Shown here: piece after piece, positions 9,001-16,415 of the stretch
Numbering within the stretch: position 1 is the first letter of the stretch
How the letters are laid out: the number at the start of each line of letters is the position of its first letter
Source of the DNA: JAHBXL01 sp964409775
Lineage (GTDB): Bacteria > Planctomycetota > Phycisphaerae > Phycisphaerales > UBA1924
Reading direction: 5' to 3'
Length of the DNA stretch: 64,000 bases
Assembly: GCA_964409775.1 (NCBI GenBank)
Contig: CAYPEI010000021.1
Coordinates: forward strand, 11,477-75,476
The notes under the pieces: generated by a model
Seen by the model: the letters and a program-made list of their open reading frames with translations, nothing else
Database searches by the model: none
What the model was told of the DNA's origin: nothing
Program-made: the position numbers and the translations under genes

Positions 9001-10598
9001 GCGCTACAAGGCACGCGAGTCTGAGCCGCGGCGCCGCGGATCTGATCGACGGGGATTGGGTGGAACTCGCGAGTGCGAGCAAGGGCGCGGCAGCCGTGGA
9101 AACTCGGAATCCGGCGAAACCGGACGAGGTGGTGTGGCGCGGCAACCCGCGACCGGGGCACGTGGGCGCGGCGGTGGAGGCAGCGCGGGAGGCGTTGCCG
9201 GAGTGGGCGCGGTGGGGCCGCGACAACCGATTCGGAGTGCTCAAGAAGTTTGCCGAGTTGTGCAAAGCGCATGCGGGAAAGATGGCCGAACTCATCTGCG
9301 ATGAGACCGGCAAGGCGATGTGGGAGGCGAAGGGGGAGGCATCCGCGCTGGCGAGCAAGGTCGATATCACGCTCGATGCATCGCCAGTGGGGGGGCTGCG
9401 CCGGGTGGAGGGGTACGAACTGGAGGTCGCCCCGCAGCGGATCGGGCGGTGCTGGTTCAGGCCGCACGGCGTCATGGCCGTCGTGGGCCCGTTCAACTTC
9501 CCCGCGCACCTGCCCAACGGCCACATCATTCCCGCGCTGGCGATGGGGAACACGGTGGTCTTCAAGCCCAGCGACAAGGCTCCGGCTGTTGGGCAACTGC
9601 TCGTGGAACTGCTCGCTGAAGCGATGCTAAAGGGCGGTGCGCCCGACAAGGGCCGCGGCGTCGTGAACCTAGTGCAGGGCGGGGCGGATATTGCTTCGGC
9701 TCTGGTGTCCCACGAAGGGCTGGATGGCATTCTGTTCACGGGCTCCTGGCCCGTGGGCAGGCGGATCCTGGAAGCGAACCTCGATCGGCCGGGGCGGCTG
9801 GTGGCGCTGGAGATGGGCGGGAACAACGCCGCGGTCGTGATGGATGATGCGGACCTTCGGCAGGCAGTGATCGAGGTGGTGCGGTGCGCCTTCAACACGA
9901 CGGGTCAACGGTGCACATGTACACGCCGTGTGATCGTGCACGAGGCGGTTGCGGACAGGTTCCTGCGGGCGGCGTGCGAGTGCGCATCACGGCTGGTGGT
10001 CGGGAACCCGCGCGCAAAGGAGCCGGTGTTCATGGGGCCGATCATCTCAAGTGCGGCGCGGGATACCGTGCTTGACTTCCAGGCGAAGGCCAAGAAGGCG
10101 GGGGCCCAGGTGGTGCAGGAGGCCGCGCCGGTGAAGGTGTCCAGGGTCGGGACGGACGGGTGGTATCTGTCGCCGGGTGTGATGCTGGTGGATCGATTCA
10201 CCCAGACGCCGTTCAAGGCGAAGGGGTTTGATGCGGGGTGCGATGAAGAGGTGTTCGGGCCCTTGCTGCGGATGACCACCGTGGAGTCGTTTGACGAAGC
10301 AATGGAGCAGTGCAATGCGACGCGCTACGGGCTTGCGGCATCGATCTTCACGAGGTCGCAGGCGGTCGCGGAGGCGTTCCTGTTCGAGGCCCGGGCGGGG
10401 TGCGTAAACGTCAACGCGGGGACGGCGGGGGCGTCCAGCAAACTGCCGTTTGGAGGGCTGGGAATGTCGGGCAACCATCGTCCGGCGGCGAGTTTCTCCC
10501 TGGATTACTGTGCATACCCGGTCGCGGGGATGCTCGAACGCGGAAGCGCGGCCGCGCTGGCGGATGGCATGGGGTTCGATGACGCTTGGCTGAGGTGA
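8997..10598 (+). CDS. astD: Succinylglutamate-semialdehyde dehydrogenase
   Basis: A 533-residue NAD(P)-dependent aldehyde dehydrogenase of the AstD group, oxidising N-succinylglutamate semialdehyde to N-succinylglutamate. Visible are the cofactor segment VVGPFNFPAHLPNGHIIPAL, ILFTGSWPVGRRI, the general base Glu in ALEMGGNNAAVV, the nucleophile Cys in NTTGQRCTCTRR, and EVFGPLLRMTTV. PFNFPAHLPNGH is typical of AstD rather than of other dehydrogenases. The ATG overlaps the astA stop. No astB or classical astE is present within the window. Confidence 0.92.
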   Translation: MSATRHASLSRGAADLIDGDWVELASASKGAAAVETRNPAKPDEVVWRGNPRPGHVGAAVEAAREALPEWARWGRDNRFGVLKKFAELCKAHAGKMAELICDETGKAMWEAKGEASALASKVDITLDASPVGGLRRVEGYELEVAPQRIGRCWFRPHGVMAVVGPFNFPAHLPNGHIIPALAMGNTVVFKPSDKAPAVGQLLVELLAEAMLKGGAPDKGRGVVNLVQGGADIASALVSHEGLDGILFTGSWPVGRRILEANLDRPGRLVALEMGGNNAAVVMDDADLRQAVIEVVRCAFNTTGQRCTCTRRVIVHEAVADRFLRAACECASRLVVGNPRAKEPVFMGPIISSAARDTVLDFQAKAKKAGAQVVQEAAPVKVSRVGTDGWYLSPGVMLVDRFTQTPFKAKGFDAGCDEEVFGPLLRMTTVESFDEAMEQCNATRYGLAASIFTRSQAVAEAFLFEARAGCVNVNAGTAGASSKLPFGGLGMSGNHRPAASFSLDYCAYPVAGMLERGSAAALADGMGFDDAWLR

Positions 10599-10808
10599 GG
10601 GGGACGACCGGTGCTCGGCCGGGGTTGAGTGGGACGTGCTCGCTGTCGCGCCGCACCGGCAAGCGGATTGATCTCAGACCCATCTTCGCCTCCCAAGGGC
10701 GTCCGGAGGGGTACGGGTTGCGTGCCTCCATGGAGGCTGGGGCGAATCCGCCGCGGCCTACGATGCGATTCCATGAGGCAGAAGAACACACGAAAGGGGA
10801 GCAACTTG

Positions 10809-11717
10809 GTGAGTATGAAGCCCACGCCCCCGGTTTCGCGGCAGAGCAAGGCCGGTTCGGCCCTCGGGTCCAAGCGTCCGGTCACGGTCGGTATGCCGGA
10901 TGTGCAGGCATCGAGCGATTCGCGACAGGTGCCGATCGACAAGGTCGGCGTGAAGGACGTGACCTATCCGATCCGGCTGCGCGTGCCGAAGGAGTATGCC
11001 GGCCTGATGGGCTCGGGGGATGAACAGACGACGGTCGCGACGATCAGCATGTACGTGTCCCTCCCGCACTACCAGAAGGGCACGCACATGTCGCGGTTCC
11101 TGGAAGTGCTCAATGAGCACGCGGGGATGGGCGCATCGGGCCCGATTTCGCCGGAGGAGATCCCGCACATCACCGCCGCGATCCGCGAGCGGCTGGATGC
11201 GGAAGAGGCGCACTTTGAGGCGGAGTTCACGTACTTCATTCCGCGGAAGGCGCCCGTGACCGGCTCGCTGGGGCTGATGGACTACAAGGTTTCGTTCTCC
11301 TGCAAGTCGAGCCGGACCGGCGCGACGGATGACTTCATCATGGGGGTGATGGCGCCGGGCGCGAGTCTGTGCCCTTGCTCCAAGGAAATCAGCAAGTACG
11401 GCGCGCACAACCAGCGGTGCCTCGTCGAGGCGCGGGTTCGGTTCAAGGGCACCATGTGGATCGAGGACCTGGCTGGGACGATCGAAAAGTCGGTGTCGTG
11501 CCCGGTGTACGCGGTGCTGAAGAGGCCCGACGAGAAGTTCGTGACCGAGGCGGCGTACGACAACCCGAAGTTCGTCGAGGACATCATCCGCGACCTCGCC
11601 CTTGGGCTTGAGGCGGATGACCGGGTGACGTGGTACTCGATCAGTTCGGAGAACTTCGAGTCGATCCACAACCACAACGCGTATGCGGAGATCACACGCA
11701 GCAAGGTGGGCGAGTAA
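10809..11717 (+). CDS. folE2: GTP cyclohydrolase FolE2 (type IB)
   Basis: GTP cyclohydrolase IB makes 7,8-dihydroneopterin triphosphate for folate (and queuosine) synthesis and works with various divalent metals. I use GTG at 10809, about 8 nt after AAAGGGGA; ATGs at 10815 and 10773 are alternatives. The result is a 302-residue protein, the usual size. Diagnostic segments are VGVKDVTYPIRL near the start, LCPCSKEISKYGAHNQR with the catalytic cysteine, EFTYFIPRKAPVTGS and the C-terminal NFESIHNHNAYAEI. It lies 202 nt before rpsL; no other folate gene is adjacent. Confidence 0.92.
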   Translation: MSMKPTPPVSRQSKAGSALGSKRPVTVGMPDVQASSDSRQVPIDKVGVKDVTYPIRLRVPKEYAGLMGSGDEQTTVATISMYVSLPHYQKGTHMSRFLEVLNEHAGMGASGPISPEEIPHITAAIRERLDAEEAHFEAEFTYFIPRKAPVTGSLGLMDYKVSFSCKSSRTGATDDFIMGVMAPGASLCPCSKEISKYGAHNQRCLVEARVRFKGTMWIEDLAGTIEKSVSCPVYAVLKRPDEKFVTEAAYDNPKFVEDIIRDLALGLEADDRVTWYSISSENFESIHNHNAYAEITRSKVGE

Positions 11718-11919
11718 CACCCTGTTGAAGTTGTCGATCTCGCGAAGGTCCCGGGGGCGGACCGGGTTGCAGGCTTCGGACCGGACGCGACAGACAGCGG
11801 TCGGGTCGAGTTCGGGAAATATTCGGCAAAGGTCTGCGACCGCGACCCGCTTGCCTAACAGCCTCCCGCCGCTACACTTTCGGCCCGTCATTTGAGACCG
11901 TCCACGACTCGGAATTGCC

Positions 11920-12291
11920 ATGCCCACGATCAATCAACTGATTCGCAACCCCCGCAAGCCACTTCGCGCCAAGTCGCGTGTCCGCGATATCGACGAGTGC
12001 CCGCAGAAGCGGGGCGTGTGCCTGACCGTCAAGACCGTGACGCCGAAGAAGCCGAACTCCGCGCTCCGCAAGGTGTGCAAGGTTCGCCTCTCCAACGGTC
12101 GTGAAGTCACGGCGTATATCGGTGGCGAGGGCCACAACCTGCAGGAACACTCGATCGTGCTGATTCGCGGCGGCCGTGTGCGCGACCTTCCCGGTGTGCG
12201 CTACCACGTCGTGCGCGGCACGCTGGACTGCCTCGGCGTTGAGAAGCGCAAGCAGGGACGGTCGAAGTACGGCGCCAAGAAGGGCAAGTGA
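11920..12291 (+). CDS. rpsL: 30S ribosomal protein S12
   Basis: A 123-residue S12 of standard length, placed in the decoding centre of the small subunit. The start MPTINQLIRNPRKP and the streptomycin-contact segments TPKKPNSALRKV and RGGRVRDLPGVRYH are intact. It is followed 119 nt later by rpsG, as in the classic str operon, but fusA and tuf do not follow: the chain is interrupted by unrelated genes and fusA lies 3.5 kb away on the other strand. Confidence 0.97.
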   Translation: MPTINQLIRNPRKPLRAKSRVRDIDECPQKRGVCLTVKTVTPKKPNSALRKVCKVRLSNGREVTAYIGGEGHNLQEHSIVLIRGGRVRDLPGVRYHVVRGTLDCLGVEKRKQGRSKYGAKKGK

Positions 12292-12410
12292 ACCACAAGT
12301 GTGGGTGGGGACATCGGCAAGTAATCGCCTCTTGCTCGCCAGGCATGGGCGGTGAACAGACGGCCGGGGCCTGAACGGCTTCGGCGGATGAGCCAGAAGG
12401 AGATTCGAAG

Positions 12411-12905
12411 ATGGCCGGACGTATTACCGCCGCGGATGCGCAACTCCGCCCCGATCCTCGCTTCAACGACACGGTTCTTTCGCGGTTCATCAACTGCGTG
12501 ATGCGTGACGGCCAGAAGGCCACAGCGCAGCGCGTTGTGTATGACGCGATGGACCAGATCCAGGAGAAACTCGGGAAGGAGACCGACCCGAACGCCCCGA
12601 AGGAGGCCATCCAGGTCTTCCAGATGGCGATCGAGAACGTCAAGCCATTCGTCGAGGTGCGCTCCAAGCGTGTCGGCGGCGCCAACTACCAGGTTCCGAT
12701 CCCGGTGAACCGCAAGCGGCAGCAGTCCCTGGCCTTCCGGTGGATCATCCAGGCGACTCGCTCTCAGAAGGGCCGGCCGATGGCGGCCCGCCTCGCCGAG
12801 GAGTTGTACGCCGCGGCCCGCAAGGAAGGCAACGCGATGAACACTCGCGAGCAGGTGCACCGCATGGCGGAGGCCAACAAGGCGTTTGCCCACTTTGCCC
12901 GGTAA
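12411..12905 (+). CDS. rpsG: 30S ribosomal protein S7
   Basis: A 164-residue S7, slightly longer than the common 156. Conserved parts include RFINCVMRDGQKATAQRVVYD, IENVKPFVEVRSKRVGGANYQVP split over residues about 70-95, and the C-terminal REQVHRMAEANKAFAHFAR. S7 nucleates assembly of the 30S head. It is the second gene of a two-gene remnant of the str operon and is followed by a strong hairpin at 12936-12961, so transcription probably ends there. Confidence 0.97.
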   Translation: MAGRITAADAQLRPDPRFNDTVLSRFINCVMRDGQKATAQRVVYDAMDQIQEKLGKETDPNAPKEAIQVFQMAIENVKPFVEVRSKRVGGANYQVPIPVNRKRQQSLAFRWIIQATRSQKGRPMAARLAEELYAAARKEGNAMNTREQVHRMAEANKAFAHFAR

Positions 12906-12935
12906 GCCCCGGCCAACGTCAACATCCGACAGTCG

Positions 12936-12961
12936 CAGGGCTCGCCCCAGGGCGGGCCCTG
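12936..12961 (+). terminator. Rho-independent-type hairpin after rpsG
   Basis: CAGGGCTCGCCC at 12936-12947 pairs with GGGCGGGCCCTG at 12950-12961 with one G-T pair, and is followed by TCTCGTTT. It lies 30 nt after the rpsG stop and before the next start at 12990. Confidence 0.65.
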
Positions 12962-12989
12962 TCTCGTTTCAGATCTACTACCATGGTGC

Positions 12990-14069
12990 ATGACCGGTGT
13001 CGAACGCCATCTGCAGCGGTATCACCGACAGGTGCTGTTGCCCGGCGTTGGCGAGGACGGCCAGCAGCGGCTGCTCGACTCACACGCCGCGATTGTCGGC
13101 TGTGGGGCGCTGGGAACGGTCGCTGCGGAGACGCTGTTGCGAGCGGGGGTCGGGCGTGTAACGCTCATCGACCGCGATATCGTCGAGTGGACGAATCTGC
13201 AGCGGCAGACGCTCTTCGACGAGGCCGACGCCCGCGACGGAACGCCGAAGGCTGTGGCCGCGGCCGCGCGGCTCGGGCGAATCAACTCCGGCGTCCGGAT
13301 CGAGCCGCGCGTCGCGGACTTCAACTCCGGCAACGCTGAACGGTTGCTTCAACTGGATGAGAGCGGCAGGCAGGACCGGTCGCGGCCCGGAGTGGTCATC
13401 GACGGCACCGACAACTTCGAGACGCGCTACCTCCTGAACGATGTCGCGATCAAGCACGGCGTGCCGTACGTCTATGGCGGCGCGGTCGGCACCCGCGGCA
13501 TGCAGATGACGGTTCTCCCGGGCCGCAGCGCATGCCTGCGATGCGTGTTCCCCGAAGCACCCGCTCCGGGCTCATCACCGACGTGCGATACCGCGGGCGT
13601 GCTGGCGAGCGCAACGGGGATCATCGCGAACGTCCAGGCCGCGGAAGCGCTCAAGGTGCTGCTGGGTCGGACGGACCTCATCGCTCCAACGCTGCTGGAG
13701 TTTGACCTGTGGACCAACCGGCGGCTGCGGCTCGATCTCTCGAAGGCCAGAGACCCGCAATGCACATGCTGCGGACACAAGCAGTTCGATTCTCTCTCGG
13801 CGAACGCCGCGGGCGCCACATCTCTCTGTGGCAGCCAAAGCGTGCAGGTCCTCCCGCCCGCCGATTCCCGAGCTACGGTCGATCTCGACGCCCTTGCCGC
13901 GAGGCTGCGTCCGTTCGGCGACGCGACGACTCACACCCACCTGCTGCGGGCACGGTTGGACGAGGAGCGTATGGAACTGACGGTCTTCCGTGACGGCCGC
14001 GCGATCATCAAGGGCACGACCGACGCTCGGCGAGCCCGCGCGATCTACGCGCGATACGTCGGCGCCTGA
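12990..14069 (+). CDS. ThiF/MoeB/HesA family E1-like adenylyltransferase
   Basis: A 359-residue E1-like enzyme that would adenylate the C-terminal glycine of a ThiS/MoaD-type ubiquitin-like sulfur carrier. The N-terminus RYHRQVLLPGVGEDGQQRL and nucleotide-binding loop GCGALGTVAAETLLRAGVG are typical, followed by LIDRDIVEWTNLQRQTLF. Two CxxC pairs for structural zinc are visible (CLRCVF near residue 180 and CTCCGH near 255). A C-terminal domain of about 85 residues, starting near SVQVLPPADS, is not rhodanese-like and may be an extra regulatory domain. Thiamine, molybdopterin or cysteine synthesis cannot be separated because no carrier gene is adjacent. Confidence 0.88.
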   Translation: MTGVERHLQRYHRQVLLPGVGEDGQQRLLDSHAAIVGCGALGTVAAETLLRAGVGRVTLIDRDIVEWTNLQRQTLFDEADARDGTPKAVAAAARLGRINSGVRIEPRVADFNSGNAERLLQLDESGRQDRSRPGVVIDGTDNFETRYLLNDVAIKHGVPYVYGGAVGTRGMQMTVLPGRSACLRCVFPEAPAPGSSPTCDTAGVLASATGIIANVQAAEALKVLLGRTDLIAPTLLEFDLWTNRRLRLDLSKARDPQCTCCGHKQFDSLSANAAGATSLCGSQSVQVLPPADSRATVDLDALAARLRPFGDATTHTHLLRARLDEERMELTVFRDGRAIIKGTTDARRARAIYARYVGA

Positions 14070-14109
14070 GCAGCCGTCCACGGCGAGACGCAAAGATCCA
14101 ACTCGATCT

Positions 14110-14880
14110 TCATCGCTTTGCCTTCTTGCCGCGATCCCGGCCCAGGTTCTTCCACCCCGGCGGCGGGCGCTGAATATACGTCTTTCCCTCCGGCCACGGC
14201 ACGATCGTCCATGATTTCCCCTTGGCAATGGACGATATCACCGAGGGCGAGACGCCATACTTCTCCGCGATCACCGTCAGTGGCGTGCGCGTGGTCGACA
14301 GCGCGCGTTTAATCTCCGCCACCTCCGCGATCGTCAGCACCGCCGTCCCCAAGCCCTTGGGCGCAGACTTGGCGCCGATGGCCCGCAGATGTCTGCGTAG
14401 CGTCTCGACCTTGATCCCCCGTGCCCGCGCAAACGCTGCCGCCGTCGTGTGCGGACCGGTCCCCAGCAGCGGGGCGATCTCCTCGGCGTACTCCCGCGTG
14501 CGATAGAACGCCGCCGGTCGGGGCGAGGCCCACGCGCCGCGCTGGCGGAGCTTCACCCCGCGACGCCTGAGCGCGTGTTCCACAGGCATCCTGGTGATCG
14601 TCAACTCCATGTGGGCGATGATCTCGTTGACGGTGAGTCCTCGCCGGTACAGCCGCTCGATTTCCGCGTTCCGGGCTTCGAGATGCGGCTGCGGCTCGAG
14701 GCGCCAGCCCTTGGTGCGGCTGATTCCCAGTCGCTTGACGATCTTCGCCACCTTTGAACGATGCAGGTCCAGTCGATCCGCAATGGCGCGGCTGGACAAT
14801 CCATCCTTGGCATACAGCCGTGCAATACGGCGCTCGAGCGAGGATTGAGGCTTTGGCAACATCCCGTCAAAGTACCACAA
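14110..14880 (-). CDS. Putative DNA-binding protein with several helix-turn-helix segments
   Basis: A basic 256-residue protein (ATG at 14880; MLPKPQSS at 14862 is an alternative start). It holds four helix-turn-helix-like segments in tandem: LSSRAIADRLDLHRSKVAKI (residues about 29-48), LTVNEIIAHMELTITRMPVE (83-102), TTAAAFARARGIKVETLRRH (145-164), and LTVIAEKYGVSPSVISSIAK (200-219). The first and last resemble Hin/Trp-repressor type recognition helices found in recombinases and transposases, but no catalytic domain is present. The C-terminus is lysine-rich. It is convergent with the ThiF gene. It could be a regulator or a domesticated fragment of a mobile element. Confidence 0.65.
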   Translation of the reverse strand: MWYFDGMLPKPQSSLERRIARLYAKDGLSSRAIADRLDLHRSKVAKIVKRLGISRTKGWRLEPQPHLEARNAEIERLYRRGLTVNEIIAHMELTITRMPVEHALRRRGVKLRQRGAWASPRPAAFYRTREYAEEIAPLLGTGPHTTAAAFARARGIKVETLRRHLRAIGAKSAPKGLGTAVLTIAEVAEIKRALSTTRTPLTVIAEKYGVSPSVISSIAKGKSWTIVPWPEGKTYIQRPPPGWKNLGRDRGKKAKR

Positions 14881-15002
14881 TCAATGCACCGTGCAACCGC
14901 CGCACTATGCGGCGAGTCGCCGGGACAATGAGTGGGCGGAGCATATGATCGGCGGCTCGGAGGGACCGATGCGGGCAAGGGGGCGCAACAGGTATTGCGA
15001 TT

Positions 15003-15542
15003 ATGGAGCAAGCAATGCACGCCGTCGCCAACGCCATTCTCCCCGCCGGACGCCTGTCCCTCCGCTACGCCGAATCGCTGCTGAAAGATGTTCCTGCCTC
15101 TGCCTTCGCGCAGTTTCCCACGTTCGGCGGAAAGGTGATTCAGACGAACCATCCCGCTTTCGTGTTCGGACACCTGGCGATGTACCCCCACCGCGTGCTT
15201 GAGATGTTCGGCAAGCCCAAGGGCGTGACGACTCCGCCGGAGGGGTGGGAGGCGATGTTCAAGGCGGGTGTTGAATGCAAGGATGACCCGACCGGGACGA
15301 TCTATCCGCCGATGGAGAAGATCGTGTCGTTTCACAAGGCTGCGTATGACGCCGCGATCGCGGCGGTCGCAGAGGCCAGCGATGAGCAGTTGATGAAGCC
15401 GAATCCCGCCGAGGGGCGGATGAAGGAGATGTTTCCCACGGTCGGAGCGGTGTGCAACTTCATCCTGGCGGCGCACCCGATGAGCCACTACGGGCAGGTG
15501 AGTGCGTGGCGGCGGTGCTTCGGGCTGGGCAGCGCCATGTAG
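15003..15542 (+). CDS. DinB-like four-helix bundle protein
   Basis: A 179-residue protein with the pattern of the DinB/DfsB superfamily, small metal-binding four-helix bundles. Histidines at HPAFVFGHLAMYPHRVLEMFG and, near the C-terminus, AAHPMSHYGQVSAWRR fit the three-His metal site; the ending HxSHYGQVxAWRR is common in this superfamily. Some members are thiol transferases or glutathione-independent detoxification enzymes, but the substrate here is unknown. It converges on adk, with 6 nt between the two stops. Confidence 0.8.
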   Translation: MEQAMHAVANAILPAGRLSLRYAESLLKDVPASAFAQFPTFGGKVIQTNHPAFVFGHLAMYPHRVLEMFGKPKGVTTPPEGWEAMFKAGVECKDDPTGTIYPPMEKIVSFHKAAYDAAIAAVAEASDEQLMKPNPAEGRMKEMFPTVGAVCNFILAAHPMSHYGQVSAWRRCFGLGSAM

Positions 15543-15548
15543 CGACAC

Positions 15549-16184
15549 TCACAGCGGTTCGCCCGTGATCGGATTGCGGAAGTGGCTCTCCTGAACCGGC
15601 ACGAGATGCTCGAGCACGTGCTGCAGCACCCTGGCGGGTGAGCCCATTGCATCGACCTCGGCGATGATGTTGTGCGGATAGCACTCCAGCACCGGGTAGG
15701 TTTCCTTCTCGTAGACCTCCCAACGCCGCCGGATAACCTCGACCTTGGCATCGTCGAACCGGTTCTCCTTCAGCGCGCGACGCTGCAGACGCTCGATCAT
15801 CTTGTCCTTGTCCTGGCAGACGAGGTGGATGACCTTGAGAACCTTGATGTACTTCTTCATCATGACGGCCTGCGCAGGGTTGCGAGGGATGCCGTCGAGA
15901 ATGAGCAGGTCGGCGTTGGGCTTGTAGAGGCTCAGGATCGTCTGGGCGTGGATGTTCTGGTGCCACATGCCGACCGTGACGTCGTCCGGCACCAGTTCGC
16001 CGCGGCTGGAGTACTCGCGGAACGTCTTGCCGAGTTTGGAGTTCACGTCGAGGGTTCGGAATACCTCGCCGCATGAGAGGTGATAGAACCCGGGGATTTG
16101 CCCGAGGATCTTGCCTTGCGTGCCCTTGCCCGCGCCGGGGGCCCCGAAGAGCAGGATGGTCTGGTAACGGGTAGCGGTGGCCAT
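15549..16184 (-). CDS. adk: Adenylate kinase
   Basis: A 211-residue nucleoside monophosphate kinase interconverting ATP + AMP and 2 ADP. The P-loop LFGAPGAGKGTQ is at residues 12-23, followed by FYHLSCGEVFR (AMP-binding), ILDGIPRNPAQAV, with the usual Phe replaced by Ile in DG(F/I)PR, and LQRRALKENRFDDAKV marking the lid region, which is short and has no zinc cysteines. It lies downstream of fusA on the same strand, separated by 231 nt containing a terminator hairpin, so it probably has its own promoter. Related NMP kinases cannot be fully excluded. Confidence 0.88.
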   Translation of the reverse strand: MATATRYQTILLFGAPGAGKGTQGKILGQIPGFYHLSCGEVFRTLDVNSKLGKTFREYSSRGELVPDDVTVGMWHQNIHAQTILSLYKPNADLLILDGIPRNPAQAVMMKKYIKVLKVIHLVCQDKDKMIERLQRRALKENRFDDAKVEVIRRRWEVYEKETYPVLECYPHNIIAEVDAMGSPARVLQHVLEHLVPVQESHFRNPITGEPL

Positions 16185-16333
16185 GCTGTTGGTCCTCGCG
16201 AGGCTCTCTCACCCCAGGCCAGATCGCGGCGTGGGGAGACGGACGGTAATCCAGATCGGGCCGGTCGGCAAGCCGCCACGGGCGGGAACGGCGTGTGGAG
16301 AGCGGGCGTGCGGGGTGGGGGGATTGGGAAAGA

Positions 16334-16363
16334 CAACGGGCACCGCGTTGGCGATGCCCGTTG
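16334..16363 (-). terminator. Terminator hairpin after fusA
   Basis: CAACGGGCA (16334-16342) and TGCCCGTTG (16355-16363) form a 9-bp stem. Reading leftward the stem is followed by TCTTTCCC, as expected of an intrinsic terminator for fusA, whose stop is 53 nt upstream. Confidence 0.65.
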
Positions 16364-16415
16364 GGAAGAGGCGGGAGAAGACCACAGGCGTAAGGACCGT
16401 GGCGTGAAAGGGGGC

